Positions 43,531-53,667 are shown, counted from the stretch's first letter. The stretch is 64,000 bases of DNA from Mucilaginibacter ginsenosidivorax (GCF_007971525.1 NZ_CP042437.1:124001-188000), one strand, 5' to 3'. Translations and numbers: made by a program. Notes: generated from the sequence alone by a model not told the origin.

Positions 43531-45669
43531 ATGTCTAAAAAAAAGAAAAATAATTCTTCTATCGTTCAGGTACTTACCCAAATGGTGCTTGATGTATTTG
43601 AACAAAACGGCAATACGCCACTTAATTATAAACAGGTTTCTGCAAAATTGAATGTCCGCGACCCCGAATCGCGCGAAATTATATTTGATATTTTAAAAGA
43701 CGAGGCTTTTAAATCTGTACTAAAAGAGGTTTCGCCCGGAAAATTCCAACTCCTTGAGTTAAAAACATTTATAGAAGGCCGTGTCGATCTGACAAACGAC
43801 GGATCGGCATTTATAGTTACCGATGATGAGTTGGAAAGCGACATTTTTGTTGCCCCACGCAAACTTCGCAATGCTTTACATGGCGACCGTGTTAAAGTTT
43901 ACGTATATGCTATCAGTAAAGGCAAACGTAAAGAAGGCGAGATCATTGAAATACTGCAGCGCGCCAAAATGGAGTTTACAGGAATTGTAAAACTATCTGA
44001 GCGTTTTGCATTTTTCATCCCCGATGACCGTAAAATGATGCATGATATTTTTATCCCGATGAGTGAGCTCAACGGCGCTAAAAACGGCATAAAAGCGGTC
44101 GCCGAAATTACCGACTGGCCAACGGAGGCTAAAAACCCCATCGGTCGTATAAAACACATTTTAGGTGCGCAGGGCGAGAATGACACCGAGATGAACGCCA
44201 TCCTTGCCGAATATGGTTTTCCGTTATCCTTTCCGGCCGAGGTTGAACATGAGTCGGAGGAAATATCGGATGTGATCACTAAGGAGGAAATTGCCCGCCG
44301 AAGAGATTTCAGGGATATTACCACATTTACTATCGACCCATTTGATGCCAAGGATTTTGACGACGCTTTATCATTTAAAATACTCGAGAATGGCAATTAC
44401 GAAGTTGGCGTGCATATTGCCGACGTATCGCATTATATTGTCCCGGATTCTGCCCTCGATAAAGAAGCATTTGATCGTGCTACCTCTGTTTACCTGGTTG
44501 ATAGGGTTATCCCGATGCTGCCCGAGCGCCTTTCAAATGGCTTGTGCTCGTTGCGCCCTAAAGAAGAAAAGCTATGTTTTTCGGCAGTTTTTGAACTGGA
44601 CGAGAATGCATTTATCCAAACCGAATGGTACGGCAAAACCATTATCTACTCTGACAGGCGCTTTACTTATGAAGAAGTTCAGGAAGTAATAGAAAGCCAG
44701 GAGGGTGATTTTAAAGACGAGATTCTTAAACTGAACGCACTGGCCTATAAGCTACGCGACCGGAAGTTTAAAAATGGTGCCATCAGCTTTGAAACAACTG
44801 AAGTTAAATTTAAGCTTGATGAAACCGGCAAACCCACCGGCGTTTATGTAAAAGAGCGCAAGGACGCCCATAAACTGATTGAAGATTTTATGTTGTTGGC
44901 CAACCGTAAGGTGGCCGAACATGTAAGCAAAATGGGTAAAGGCAAGCACAAATACACATTTGTTTACCGTGCGCATGATTCCCCTAAACCCGATGCCCTG
45001 GCCAATTTTGCACAGTTTGCGGCCCGGTTTGGGTATAAAATAAATACTAAATCGGATAAGGAAACGGCTAAATCGTTAAACTTCCTGATGGAAGATGTGG
45101 AAGGTAAAAAAGAACAAAATGTACTTACCCAGCTGGCCATCAGATCGATGGCTAAGGCGATATATACTACAAAAACCAGCAGCCACTACGGCCTGGCATT
45201 TGATCATTACACGCACTTCACCTCTCCTATCCGCCGGTACCCGGATGTAATGGTGCACCGCCTGCTGTTTCATTATTTAAACGGAGGACAATCGGTAAAT
45301 GCAGAACATTACGAAAAGTTATGTACTCATAGTTCGCAAATGGAAAAGAAAGCAGCCGACGCCGAACGCTCGTCTGTTAAATACAAACAGGCAGAATACC
45401 TGCGCGACCAGGTTGGTAACACTTTTACAGGCATTATATCGGGAGTTACAGAATGGGGTATGTACGTGGAAATCATCGAAAATAAATGTGAGGGCATGAT
45501 TCGCCTGCGCGATATATCCGATGATTTTTATACTTTGGACGAGAAAAACTATTGCATCATCGGTCAGCGCAAAAAGAAGATTTACCAACTGGGTGATGAG
45601 GTGAAAATCAGGGTTAAAAATGTTGATTTGACCAAAAAGCAAATTGATTTTTCGTTAGTGCAGGATTGA
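43531..45669 (+). CDS. rnr: Ribonuclease R
   Basis: 712 residues with the RNase II/R order: an N-terminal winged-helix region, cold-shock domains (about 75-230), the RNB catalytic domain (about 260-590) with TIDPFDAKDFDDALSF carrying the Mg-binding aspartates, and the HFTSPIRRYPD stretch, then a C-terminal S1 domain (about 625-712). It lacks the long lysine-rich tail of the E. coli enzyme, as usual in Bacteroidota. It degrades structured RNA processively from the 3' end. Downstream lies a 25-bp inverted repeat. Confidence 0.95.
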   Translation: MSKKKKNNSSIVQVLTQMVLDVFEQNGNTPLNYKQVSAKLNVRDPESREIIFDILKDEAFKSVLKEVSPGKFQLLELKTFIEGRVDLTNDGSAFIVTDDELESDIFVAPRKLRNALHGDRVKVYVYAISKGKRKEGEIIEILQRAKMEFTGIVKLSERFAFFIPDDRKMMHDIFIPMSELNGAKNGIKAVAEITDWPTEAKNPIGRIKHILGAQGENDTEMNAILAEYGFPLSFPAEVEHESEEISDVITKEEIARRRDFRDITTFTIDPFDAKDFDDALSFKILENGNYEVGVHIADVSHYIVPDSALDKEAFDRATSVYLVDRVIPMLPERLSNGLCSLRPKEEKLCFSAVFELDENAFIQTEWYGKTIIYSDRRFTYEEVQEVIESQEGDFKDEILKLNALAYKLRDRKFKNGAISFETTEVKFKLDETGKPTGVYVKERKDAHKLIEDFMLLANRKVAEHVSKMGKGKHKYTFVYRAHDSPKPDALANFAQFAARFGYKINTKSDKETAKSLNFLMEDVEGKKEQNVLTQLAIRSMAKAIYTTKTSSHYGLAFDHYTHFTSPIRRYPDVMVHRLLFHYLNGGQSVNAEHYEKLCTHSSQMEKKAADAERSSVKYKQAEYLRDQVGNTFTGIISGVTEWGMYVEIIENKCEGMIRLRDISDDFYTLDEKNYCIIGQRKKKIYQLGDEVKIRVKNVDLTKKQIDFSLVQD

Positions 45670-45684
45670 TATTGAGTTGATTGG

Positions 45685-45749
45685 TTGATTGAGTTGGATT
45701 AAGTTGATTGGGGTTTGGTAACTCAATCAACTTAATCCAACTCAATCAA
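45685..45749. repeat. 25-bp perfect inverted repeat made of TTGATT/GAGTTG words
   Basis: Bases 45685-45709 are the exact reverse complement of 45725-45749, with a 15-nt loop. Both flanks continue with imperfect copies of the same words, so the element looks like a folded pair of short tandem repeats. It lies between rnr and the polyprenyl synthetase gene and could act as a transcription barrier or mRNA end. It lacks a T-run. Confidence 0.8.
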
Positions 45750-45773
45750 CTTAATCAACTGTTAACTACAAAC

Positions 45774-46748
45774 ATGAAACAACTTACAGAACTACATGCC
45801 ATGGTAAGCAAGGCTGTAGACGAACTTACTTTTCCGGCATATCCTACCGATCTTTACGAACCTATAAGCTATATACTTTCGCTTGGCGGTAAACGCCTGC
45901 GCCCTGCCCTGTTACTAATGGCCTGCGACCTGTTTGGCGGCGATGTGGAAAAAGCGATAGAGCCCGCCCTGGCCATTGAAGTATTCCATAACTTTACGCT
46001 GATGCACGATGACATTATGGATAAAGCTCCCTTGCGCCGTGGTAAAATTACAGTACACGAAAAATGGAACGCCAACGTGGCCATACTATCCGGCGATGCC
46101 ATGATGGTAGAGGCCAACAAATTCATGATGAAGGTTGACGATGCAATTTTGCGCCGGGTAATGGATGTTTTTAACGAAACTGCCACAGGCGTATGCGAAG
46201 GCCAACAAATAGACATGAGTTTTGAGCAGCGCAACAATGTACTCATCGACGAGTATCTTGACATGATACGGCTTAAAACCGCCGTACTGTTAGGGGGAAC
46301 GCTAAAAATAGGCGCAATTATTGGAGGCGCTACGTCAACAGATGCACAATTATTGTATAGCTTCGGCGTAAACCTGGGTATCGCTTTCCAGTTACAGGAT
46401 GATATACTGGATGTTTACGGCGACCCGGAAAAATTTGGCAAACAGGTTGGCGGTGATATACTATCCAATAAAAAAACCTACTTACTTATAAAAGCGCTTG
46501 AGCTGGCTAACGGTGACGACGCCAATATGCTTGACCACTGGCTAAGCGTGGAACAATTTAACGCCACAGAAAAAGTTGCAGCGGTGACAGGTGTTTACGA
46601 CAGACTTGACATCAGGAATTATGCCGAAGATGCCATGCAAACCTACGCCGATGCGGCCTTTAACGCCTTAGATCAGATCGACCTTTCAGAAGATCGCAGG
46701 CAATATTTAAGGCAGTTTGCAGATAATTTGCTGGTGAGGGAGTATTGA
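45774..46748 (+). CDS. Polyprenyl diphosphate synthase
   Basis: 324 residues from the ATG at 45774; a possible upstream start at 45708 lies inside the inverted repeat and is rejected. Both aspartate-rich motifs of trans-prenyltransferases are present: LMHDDIMDKAPLRRG (first) and QLQDDILDVYGD (second), plus the KRLRPALLLMAC start. It extends allylic diphosphates with IPP to make long polyprenyl chains, probably the menaquinone side chain. Chain length cannot be settled by eye. The next gene follows after 13 bp. Confidence 0.9.
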   Translation: MKQLTELHAMVSKAVDELTFPAYPTDLYEPISYILSLGGKRLRPALLLMACDLFGGDVEKAIEPALAIEVFHNFTLMHDDIMDKAPLRRGKITVHEKWNANVAILSGDAMMVEANKFMMKVDDAILRRVMDVFNETATGVCEGQQIDMSFEQRNNVLIDEYLDMIRLKTAVLLGGTLKIGAIIGGATSTDAQLLYSFGVNLGIAFQLQDDILDVYGDPEKFGKQVGGDILSNKKTYLLIKALELANGDDANMLDHWLSVEQFNATEKVAAVTGVYDRLDIRNYAEDAMQTYADAAFNALDQIDLSEDRRQYLRQFADNLLVREY

Positions 46749-46761
46749 TTATATTTAGGGT

Positions 46762-47187
46762 ATGAAAAAGGTTTTATTTTTGGTAGCTATTATTCTGATG
46801 GGATTTTCTGCAAATGCTCAAAAAACAAATCAGGACACTTCTCAAGTATACAACGAGGTTGATAAACTTCCGGAATTCCCTGGTGGTACTGATGCCTTTA
46901 AAGCTTATGTCAACTCAAGTCTAAAAAAATCAAACAGAAAAGATACCTCCACAGGAATGGTAGTTGTAACTTTTGTAATTGAAAAAGATGGTAGTCCAAC
47001 CAATCCAATTATTACCTTGAGTTTTAATCCTGAGGCAGATTCCATTGCAATCAAAATAGTGGGCAACAGCCCAAAATGGAAACCTGGTATTAATAATGGG
47101 AATAAAGTAAGAACCAAATTCTCCGTTCCTGTTAAATTTGGGGCGCCTACTGGCGGCCCTCCCGATGTTAAAGAGCTAAAAAATTAA
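46762..47187 (+). CDS. Secreted TonB C-terminal-like protein
   Basis: 141 residues: a signal peptide (1-19, ending SANAQ) and a TonB C-terminal-like domain with the PEFPGGTDAFKAYVNSSLK opening and GMVVVTFVIEKDGSPTNP core, ending KWKPGINNGNKVRTKFSVPV. It has no membrane anchor or proline-rich span, so it cannot be a working TonB. Such small secreted TonB-C proteins are common in Bacteroidota and of unknown role. Confidence 0.8.
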   Translation: MKKVLFLVAIILMGFSANAQKTNQDTSQVYNEVDKLPEFPGGTDAFKAYVNSSLKKSNRKDTSTGMVVVTFVIEKDGSPTNPIITLSFNPEADSIAIKIVGNSPKWKPGINNGNKVRTKFSVPVKFGAPTGGPPDVKELKN

Positions 47188-47210
47188 TGAGATAAATAAA
47201 TTCTGTCGTA

Positions 47211-48803
47211 ATGAAATTGCGTTATACAATCTATCTCCTATTCTCTATCGCGTACTTCGCTAATGCCCAAACCCTAACCTCGGGCGGCAAGCTCAAACCC
47301 GAGCAAGCCATTATGGATGTGCGCCATTACACCATCGCCTTAAATGTCGATCCGGTTCAAAAAACGATAGATGGTTATACCACCATTGATGTGATTATGG
47401 CGCAACCCACTAAGGTGTTGTTTTTTGATCTGTTGGATTCCTTAAAGATCAGCAACATATTGGTAAATGGTAAAAAGGAAACCTTCTCTTACCAAAACAA
47501 CCTCATCACCATCAATACTGCCAAGGAATTACCTGCCGGCAAAGCCAGCATTAAAGTGATATATGGTGGCAAGCCCCATGTTGCCCGTCGACCGCCCTGG
47601 GATGATGGATTTACGTGGACAAAAGACTCTACCGGGCATGCCTGGGTTGCCGTTACAGCCGAGGGCACCGGGGGTAAACTTTATTTTCCGTGCAAGGATC
47701 ATCCTTCGGATGAGCCAAATGACGGTGTTGATATGCTGATAACCGTACCTAAAGACCTGGTAGTTGCCGGCCCGGGCTTGCTGCAAAAAGTGACTAAAAG
47801 CGGCGATAAGGCTACTTATCATTGGAAAACCAACTATAGCATCAACAATTACAGCATTCTATTTAATGTTGGCGATTATACCGTTGTAAGCAGGCCATAT
47901 AAAACGGTTAATGGAACTACCGTACCCATCCAGTTTTATGTATTAAAGGAGGATGCCACCAAGGCCAACCGTCACCTGGATATTTTCGAGCAAACCATTC
48001 GGATACAGGAAAAGTACTTTGGCGAATATCCGTGGGCTAAAGAGAAAATAGGCATAGCCGAAACACCGCACCTGGGTATGGAGCATCAAACCATGAATGC
48101 TTATGGCAACAAGTTCAGGTACAGTAAACTCGGCGGCAAAGATTTTGACTGGCTGATGCATCATGAATTTGGCCACGAATGGTGGGGCAACAAAGTAACC
48201 GCAAAAGATTGGGCCGATTACTGGATCCACGAAGGTATTTGCACCTTTGGCGATGCTATGCCCATACGGGATTTGGAAGGCGAACAAGCTTATATTAAAC
48301 ACTTCCAGCAAGCTGCACTTTCATTTGGCAACAAAATCCCTTTGGTGATAGGAAAAGATATCGACGAAGAGGCGGCTTATAACGGCGACATTTATGGCAA
48401 AGGTGCTTTTTTCATGCATACTTTACGATATATTATGGGCGATACCATCTTCTTCCCCACTATTAAAAGCTTTGTTACAAATCCCAAATACACCTACAGC
48501 AACATGGTTGCCACTGCGGATGTGCAGGAATATTTTAGCAAAGCAGCTGGTATTGATTTGAAACCTTTGTTCGATCTCTATATTTATTCTGTTAATAAGC
48601 TCGAAGTTCATGTAACTGCAAAACGCGGCGATAAGTACCTCATCCAGCTTCAAAATATTGACATGCCTTTGCCTATCGACATTAGTGCCGATGGACTGAC
48701 CAGGCGATACACCCTGGACAAAAAGGGACTAACAATAGCCAGCAAAACTATTCCGGTTATTGATCCGGATACTTATTATTTGAAAAAGCTGATCATCGAG
48801 TAA
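47211..48803 (+). CDS. Secreted M1-family metallopeptidase
   Basis: 530 residues: a signal peptide (1-19, YFANAQ) then an M1 aminopeptidase body. The exopeptidase motif appears as GMEHQTMNAYGN (usual GAMEN region) and the zinc site as HHEFGHEWWGNK with the third ligand Glu in WIHEG about 20 residues later. It lacks the long C-terminal helical domain of full-size M1 enzymes, which is common in this short bacterial group. Expected to trim N-terminal residues from peptides in the periplasm. It is convergent with the DinB gene. Confidence 0.9.
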   Translation: MKLRYTIYLLFSIAYFANAQTLTSGGKLKPEQAIMDVRHYTIALNVDPVQKTIDGYTTIDVIMAQPTKVLFFDLLDSLKISNILVNGKKETFSYQNNLITINTAKELPAGKASIKVIYGGKPHVARRPPWDDGFTWTKDSTGHAWVAVTAEGTGGKLYFPCKDHPSDEPNDGVDMLITVPKDLVVAGPGLLQKVTKSGDKATYHWKTNYSINNYSILFNVGDYTVVSRPYKTVNGTTVPIQFYVLKEDATKANRHLDIFEQTIRIQEKYFGEYPWAKEKIGIAETPHLGMEHQTMNAYGNKFRYSKLGGKDFDWLMHHEFGHEWWGNKVTAKDWADYWIHEGICTFGDAMPIRDLEGEQAYIKHFQQAALSFGNKIPLVIGKDIDEEAAYNGDIYGKGAFFMHTLRYIMGDTIFFPTIKSFVTNPKYTYSNMVATADVQEYFSKAAGIDLKPLFDLYIYSVNKLEVHVTAKRGDKYLIQLQNIDMPLPIDISADGLTRRYTLDKKGLTIASKTIPVIDPDTYYLKKLIIE

Positions 48804-48827
48804 AATGAAGATTTAAGACATTAAGGT

Positions 48828-49343
48828 TTACACCCCCAGTTTCAAAACCTTAACAGTAACCAATAATTGGCCTAAATGGCGCATAGTATGCTCCGCAGCG
48901 TGCACATACAGGCCGGTAACAGTTGATGGAACTTGCGCACGCCCTACTCCTCGTACATCGGCGAGAGTGGATTGATTGGTATTGGCCAATTGCTTTACAG
49001 CCTTATCAACCTGCAAATTAAATTGCTCAACTAATGTGACTGCACTAATGGTTTCGGCGGGCTTACCCTCGGCGGCTAAATAGGCCAATTGATCGTCGGA
49101 TAGTCCAACACCCCTTGCATAGGTAAAAAGCCTGTCGAGCACGCCTGTTAAATGCTGTAAATGAAAACCCGGCGATGCCATGCCCGCAACTTTATTCCAC
49201 AACAATAGGTCCGGGAAATAGGCCATCAGTTCATTCAGCTCTTCCCTGGCCTGCAATAAAGCATGAGCTACGGGCTGAAGCAACACGGGGACATCATTTA
49301 AAGGGCCGCGTAACCAAACTTCTGGTAGTTTAACTTTGTCCAT
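48828..49343 (-). CDS. DinB-like superfamily protein
   Basis: 171 residues predicted as a four-helix bundle, with the His-rich metal-site helices FHLQHLTGVLDRL (near 60) and HAAEHTMRHLGQL (near 150) typical of DinB_2/YfiT proteins. These are often thiol-dependent transferases or of unknown function; the DNA-damage link of the family name does not apply generally. It starts 2 bp after the stop of the GH26 gene and is probably cotranscribed with it. Confidence 0.82.
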   Translation of the reverse strand: MDKVKLPEVWLRGPLNDVPVLLQPVAHALLQAREELNELMAYFPDLLLWNKVAGMASPGFHLQHLTGVLDRLFTYARGVGLSDDQLAYLAAEGKPAETISAVTLVEQFNLQVDKAVKQLANTNQSTLADVRGVGRAQVPSTVTGLYVHAAEHTMRHLGQLLVTVKVLKLGV

Positions 49344-49345
49344 TA

Positions 49346-50353
49346 TTATTTTTGCAACATGGTTTTTACTTCATCGTGGTTAAGGGTTTGTGGCAGGTTG
49401 TAAATTTCCTTTACCCTATCGTGGGTATTATCCGTCCACAGCCAGCTTGTCCACACCATAAACCACGCCCATTGGGGCTGGGCTGCCAATACTTCCGCTT
49501 TGGGCAGTTCGCCGGTTTCACCAAGTACTATAATTTTTCCGTTGGCCAGGCTTAGCAACTCATTGTAATCCTTTTGTTCGTAATCAAAGTGATAAACGTC
49601 CGATCCCAGGATATCAACATAATCGGCACCGGGGTAATATAATTTATAATCGTATGCTTCATCTTTAGGGATATCGCGCAAACCGTTTGCCCCCCATACC
49701 CATATCAGGTTATTCAATTTATGATAATTGGTATACCTGTCGTACATCATTTTCCAAAGCTTTTGGATACCGTTTTTACCCTTTTTGTCGCCCCACCAAA
49801 ACCATACGCCGTTCATCTCGTGGTAGGGTCGCCACAAAACCGGTACATGTGAGTCTCGTAGCTGTTTTAGGTAAACCGCCTTTTTATCTATATCTGCCAG
49901 CCATCTTTTATTTAAAGGCGTATTTGGTGTAGTCAATTCTGTCCATTCGGCATCGGTAAGCTTACCCTGGATACTTGTTTTCCAATCATACGGCGCATCA
50001 TCAGTTGGCCGGCCCTGGTGCCACATAATAGTAACCAGGTAACCATCGTGCCATTTTTTTTGCGCCTCGTATACAAGCTTCTGCCCAAGGTCCTTATCGC
50101 CCCACATCATAAAATCCGATCCCCACAGTGCAGGATATTTTCCGGTAATGGCGTAAGCACTATCAGAAAACATATTCAAATCGCTATTATAATTTTGCTG
50201 ACCGGACAGGATATGTTTTCCTTTTATTTGATATAAAAAGGATAGTAACTTAACGGCCTCGGGCGAGGCATTTTTGTTTACCGGCTTAAAATCCTGTGCG
50301 TTTGCCATTAATGGCAGTAAATATGTCGCTATAATTAATAACTGTCTTTTCAT
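49346..50353 (-). CDS. Secreted GH26 family beta-mannanase-like hydrolase
   Basis: 335 residues with a signal peptide (1-19, MANAQ). GH26 features: ILSGQQ near residue 50, the acid/base site WRPYHEMNGVWFWWG (Glu in HEMNG), and the nucleophile LGETGELP. Relatives hydrolyse beta-1,4-mannan or related glycans. No carbohydrate-binding module, and no SusC/SusD pair in the window, so this is not a classical utilisation locus. It heads a two-gene unit with DinB. Confidence 0.9.
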   Translation of the reverse strand: MKRQLLIIATYLLPLMANAQDFKPVNKNASPEAVKLLSFLYQIKGKHILSGQQNYNSDLNMFSDSAYAITGKYPALWGSDFMMWGDKDLGQKLVYEAQKKWHDGYLVTIMWHQGRPTDDAPYDWKTSIQGKLTDAEWTELTTPNTPLNKRWLADIDKKAVYLKQLRDSHVPVLWRPYHEMNGVWFWWGDKKGKNGIQKLWKMMYDRYTNYHKLNNLIWVWGANGLRDIPKDEAYDYKLYYPGADYVDILGSDVYHFDYEQKDYNELLSLANGKIIVLGETGELPKAEVLAAQPQWAWFMVWTSWLWTDNTHDRVKEIYNLPQTLNHDEVKTMLQK

Positions 50354-50482
50354 TAGTGGCCGTTGGAGCTATTAGTCAAATATTGCTGATAAATTGTCTG
50401 ATTTCAAATTTAATTAAAAACTTGCAGCGGTTGTGGTATGGCAATTGCTATTAATGAGCTATATTTAACAGAATTTATCCGT

Positions 50483-52024
50483 ATGCCTCCCGTCACGACA
50501 AACAAACAAACACTTTCCATTATACTTATTTCCTTTTTTGCTTTATTGTTAACCATACAAAGCTGTAAAGAAAAGCATAATAAAATAGCCACTAATCTTT
50601 TTAAAGCAACACAAAACAAGGTTTTTAAAGATCTTGACGACGACGCATATATCGCTGTATTCAAAAAAGAATTGGGGGATGAAAAATTAAAGTTATCCAA
50701 CGAGCCTGCCATTGAGGCTTATTATAAGGCCAATAATTACCTGCCCGTATTTGTAATGAACCACCTGGCCAACGGCGACCTGGATGCGATACCTGATTTT
50801 TACAGTAAAGCTGATGAACACGGCATTGATCCTGAATTATTTCATCCCGGAGAACTAAAGGCTATGATTGCCAAATTTCATGACAAAACCAGTATTAGTA
50901 ATACCGACGAAGCTTATCATGAGCTTGCTAAACTGGAACTGCTGACAACCAGCACCCTTACAAAATACGCCAATGCCGTACAATTTGGCGTGGTTAACCC
51001 CAAAAAAATCTATTCAAGATATTTTACTGCTACCAAACACCCCGACAGCGTATCAATGAAAGCCACATTGATGGCTGCAGATACTAAGGCGTACCTGGAT
51101 AGCATACAACCTAAAGACCCTCAGTACCTTGCGCTTCAAAAAGCGTACCTGCACGGCGATACGTTTGACGGTTTATCAAAGGAAGAAACCCAACGGTATC
51201 TGTTGGTTAATATGGAACGTTTACGTTGGCGAAATAAACCATATGAGCCCAAATATGTATATGTAAACATCCCTGATTACAGGCTTGATGTTTTTGAAAA
51301 TGGAAAATCGATACTAAATATGAAGGTTTGTGTTGGGCAAGGCCGAAACATGGACGGACAAAACAGTTTGGGTAAATATGATGATACCTGTGCAATTGAT
51401 AAACCATTCCCGCGCGAAACGCCTCAGTTAAACAGCCTCATTCACAGCGTAGACGTAAACCCGGTATGGAATATACCACGCAGCATAGCTACAAAGGAAA
51501 TTATTATAGAAGCTGCCAAAGACAGGTATTACCTATCTAACAAGAACATTGATGTATATAAAGATGGAAAACTGATTGATGATCCCGAAGATATTGATTG
51601 GACTTCTGTTACTAAAGATAACCTTGACTATGATTTTAAACAACGCCCTGGTGAGGACAATTCTTTAGGCAAAATCAAATTCCTGTTTAAAAACAAAAGC
51701 AGCGTTTACCTGCATGATACTCCTGCAAAATTCGCATTCGGAAAAGCCATGCGGGCCGTAAGCCATGGTTGTGTACGCCTTGGAGACCCACAGGCACTTG
51801 CCAAAAATCTTTTTGGCGAAGGCGAAGATTTTGATACCATTGTAGCAGACATGGCTGCTGATAATCCCGACCCCACCAGCATAGCCTTGCCCAAAAAAAC
51901 ACCCATATATATTACTTATGTTACCTGTTGGGCTGATGAAGGCGGCACATTGCAATACCGGCAGGATGTATACGGCCTGGATATCGTGTTATATGATCAC
52001 CTGAAAAAATTCCTGAGCAAATAA
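50483..52024 (+). CDS. L,D-transpeptidase lipoprotein, YcbB-like
   Basis: 513 residues from the ATG at 50483, chosen over 50438 because it puts a lipoprotein signal at the N-terminus (LLLTIQSC, Cys as lipid site). Residues about 60-270 match the scaffold domain of large YcbB-type enzymes, a peptidoglycan-binding-like stretch follows, and the YkuD domain is at about 270-480 with SHGCVRLGD, whose Cys (about residue 430) is the nucleophile. It makes 3-3 crosslinks in peptidoglycan. It is convergent with a second, smaller transpeptidase. Confidence 0.88.
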   Translation: MPPVTTNKQTLSIILISFFALLLTIQSCKEKHNKIATNLFKATQNKVFKDLDDDAYIAVFKKELGDEKLKLSNEPAIEAYYKANNYLPVFVMNHLANGDLDAIPDFYSKADEHGIDPELFHPGELKAMIAKFHDKTSISNTDEAYHELAKLELLTTSTLTKYANAVQFGVVNPKKIYSRYFTATKHPDSVSMKATLMAADTKAYLDSIQPKDPQYLALQKAYLHGDTFDGLSKEETQRYLLVNMERLRWRNKPYEPKYVYVNIPDYRLDVFENGKSILNMKVCVGQGRNMDGQNSLGKYDDTCAIDKPFPRETPQLNSLIHSVDVNPVWNIPRSIATKEIIIEAAKDRYYLSNKNIDVYKDGKLIDDPEDIDWTSVTKDNLDYDFKQRPGEDNSLGKIKFLFKNKSSVYLHDTPAKFAFGKAMRAVSHGCVRLGDPQALAKNLFGEGEDFDTIVADMAADNPDPTSIALPKKTPIYITYVTCWADEGGTLQYRQDVYGLDIVLYDHLKKFLSK

Positions 52025-52051
52025 AAAATGCCCGGCTGGTTGGGCCGGGCA
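52023..52051 (-). terminator. Rho-independent terminator of the small L,D-transpeptidase gene
   Basis: A perfect 8-bp GC-rich stem (TGCCCGGC at 52029-52036 with 52044-52051) and 7-nt loop is followed on the minus strand by six Ts (52023-52028). It serves the gene at 52080-52865; the convergent plus-strand gene ends at 52024, next to it, but has no T-run on its side. Confidence 0.85.
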
Positions 52052-52079
52052 ATCAGATTTATAATTGGATAGGCTATAT

Positions 52080-52865
52080 TTATAGCTTTGCTATATCAAA
52101 AGATGTAGAATCGGCTGCTACCTGGTTTAAAGGTGCCGTTTCATCCAGGTATTTTGATGTGTAAGTTTCGTCGTTACCGTTTATAAACAGCACCGATTTA
52201 CCCTGGATAGTATTGATTACAAAATCAACAACATTTGGTGCTACCGCCGGGCAGCCAAAACTGCGGCCTAAACGCCCTTGCTGGTCAATAGCACTTTGCC
52301 CAACGTACTTTGCCGCATGAACTACAATATCGCGAAAACGGGCGCTGGCATTGAAACCAGAATCTAAACCATCCAAATGCAACGAGCGGCCATGTTTGCC
52401 CATATAAACATTATCGGTAAGATAAAAGCCCAGGCTGCTTTGGTGCGAGTCGTTACGATCAGAAAAATGCTCGGCCATTTCCATCCCACTTCCTGATCCA
52501 TGAGCTACCCAGGTGTTTAACAACAATTGCTTACTGAATAAATTAACAATCCACATGCGTTTCTCGCGACTCGATTTACTAAAATCGACTATAGTTAGCA
52601 CCGCGCTATTTTCGGGAATTTTATGCGATAATTTCAGATTGGTATAACCTGTAAAGGCTTTTTCGAATACATCAAAAGCTAACCCCGATCCTTGTAACCC
52701 CGCTGCCACATACAGGCTGTTTACGTACTGGTTGAATAATTCCTTTGCAGCAAGACCAGAATTTACTCCTCCGTTTGATTTGTTAGCACCCGGCGATCTC
52801 CAGCTAATAACTGTTGCAGAAAATAAAAGAACCGCCAATATTAAGCCCCAAAAACATTTCCTCAT
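52080..52865 (-). CDS. Murein L,D-transpeptidase catalytic domain protein (YkuD_2 type)
   Basis: 261 residues: an N-terminal signal or anchor helix (5-24), then a domain with WVAHGSGSGMEMAEHFSD, GRSLHLDGLDSGFNASA and the active-site Cys in GRSFGCPAV. This is the YkuD-like family often annotated as murein L,D-transpeptidase catalytic domain. It differs clearly from the YcbB-like neighbour, so they are not recent duplicates. The 220 bp upstream are AT-rich with no sure promoter. Confidence 0.85.
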   Translation of the reverse strand: MRKCFWGLILAVLLFSATVISWRSPGANKSNGGVNSGLAAKELFNQYVNSLYVAAGLQGSGLAFDVFEKAFTGYTNLKLSHKIPENSAVLTIVDFSKSSREKRMWIVNLFSKQLLLNTWVAHGSGSGMEMAEHFSDRNDSHQSSLGFYLTDNVYMGKHGRSLHLDGLDSGFNASARFRDIVVHAAKYVGQSAIDQQGRLGRSFGCPAVAPNVVDFVINTIQGKSVLFINGNDETYTSKYLDETAPLNQVAADSTSFDIAKL

Positions 52866-53085
52866 ACTTGTGTTGAGTTTAATTTTGAATCAATAAGTTA
52901 AATTAACAAAGGCTTAGAATTAATAAGTTGACCGGCATTAGGAACCAGACAATTACAAATGTATAAATTTCTATCTAATTAAAAAATCATTTTCAACATT
53001 TATTTAGTTATAATGAAATTTTATTTCAATAAAAGAAACAACAATACCATGTTATACGTGGCGGATAATAGAAAGGTTGGGGAAT

Positions 53086-53667
53086 TTATTTAACCCATTT
53101 AACTTTATTTTCGAGTGGAATGGTTCTTTTTCCTTCAGGGTTTTGATCAGCGTAACCCAAATACAGTACGCCCATTACCTGATCCTCATCCCGCAACTGC
53201 AAAAAGTCTTTAAAAGCCGGTTTTAATATGGCGCCTCCCGTGCTCCAAAATGATGCCATACTTAAGGCTGTAGCGCCGAGCAGGATATTTTGAATAGCGC
53301 TGGAAACGGCGGCCACCTCCTCAAAAGCGGGAATTTTTAGCAGGCTACCCCTCTCCATAACAGCGATAATAACGTGGGACGCTTTATCGCCCTGGTGTTG
53401 CAAATTGGTGTACACCGTTTCATTAAATTCTTCGGCGCTTACCCCTTGCTTGTAAACGTCAGCATGTATCTGGCAAAACATAGTTGGGTCTTCATATACA
53501 ATGAAGCGCCACGGTTCGGTAAAGCCGTGTGTTGGCGCCCAATCAGCAAGTTCAAGCAGTGCGGCAACATGCCCATTTGGAGCTTTGTTCCCGTTCATCA
53601 CAACCGGTTTAACCGAGCGGCGCGTTTTTATAATACTGGCAATAGTGGCAAAAGAATTAGAATCCAT
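53086..53667 (-). CDS. Nitroreductase family protein
   Basis: 193 residues with the nitroreductase/YdjA-like pattern: IIKTRRSVKP (FMN phosphate site), ADWAPTHGFTEPWRFIVYED, a middle AAVSSAIQNILLGA helix and a C-terminal VMGVLYLGYA. It should be an FMN-dependent NAD(P)H oxidoreductase acting as a dimer; the substrate is unknown. It follows the E1 dehydrogenase gene on the same strand across 143 bp that contain a long imperfect inverted repeat. Confidence 0.87.
   Translation of the reverse strand: MDSNSFATIASIIKTRRSVKPVVMNGNKAPNGHVAALLELADWAPTHGFTEPWRFIVYEDPTMFCQIHADVYKQGVSAEEFNETVYTNLQHQGDKASHVIIAVMERGSLLKIPAFEEVAAVSSAIQNILLGATALSMASFWSTGGAILKPAFKDFLQLRDEDQVMGVLYLGYADQNPEGKRTIPLENKVKWVK

Noticed and set aside
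45708..45773. Upstream start extending the polyprenyl synthetase by 22 residues
   Set aside because: The extension is read from the 25-bp inverted repeat; the ATG at 45774 gives the normal family N-terminus.
49346..50353. Polysaccharide utilisation locus around the GH26 gene
   Set aside because: No SusC/SusD-like genes, sensor or other glycoside hydrolases are next to it.
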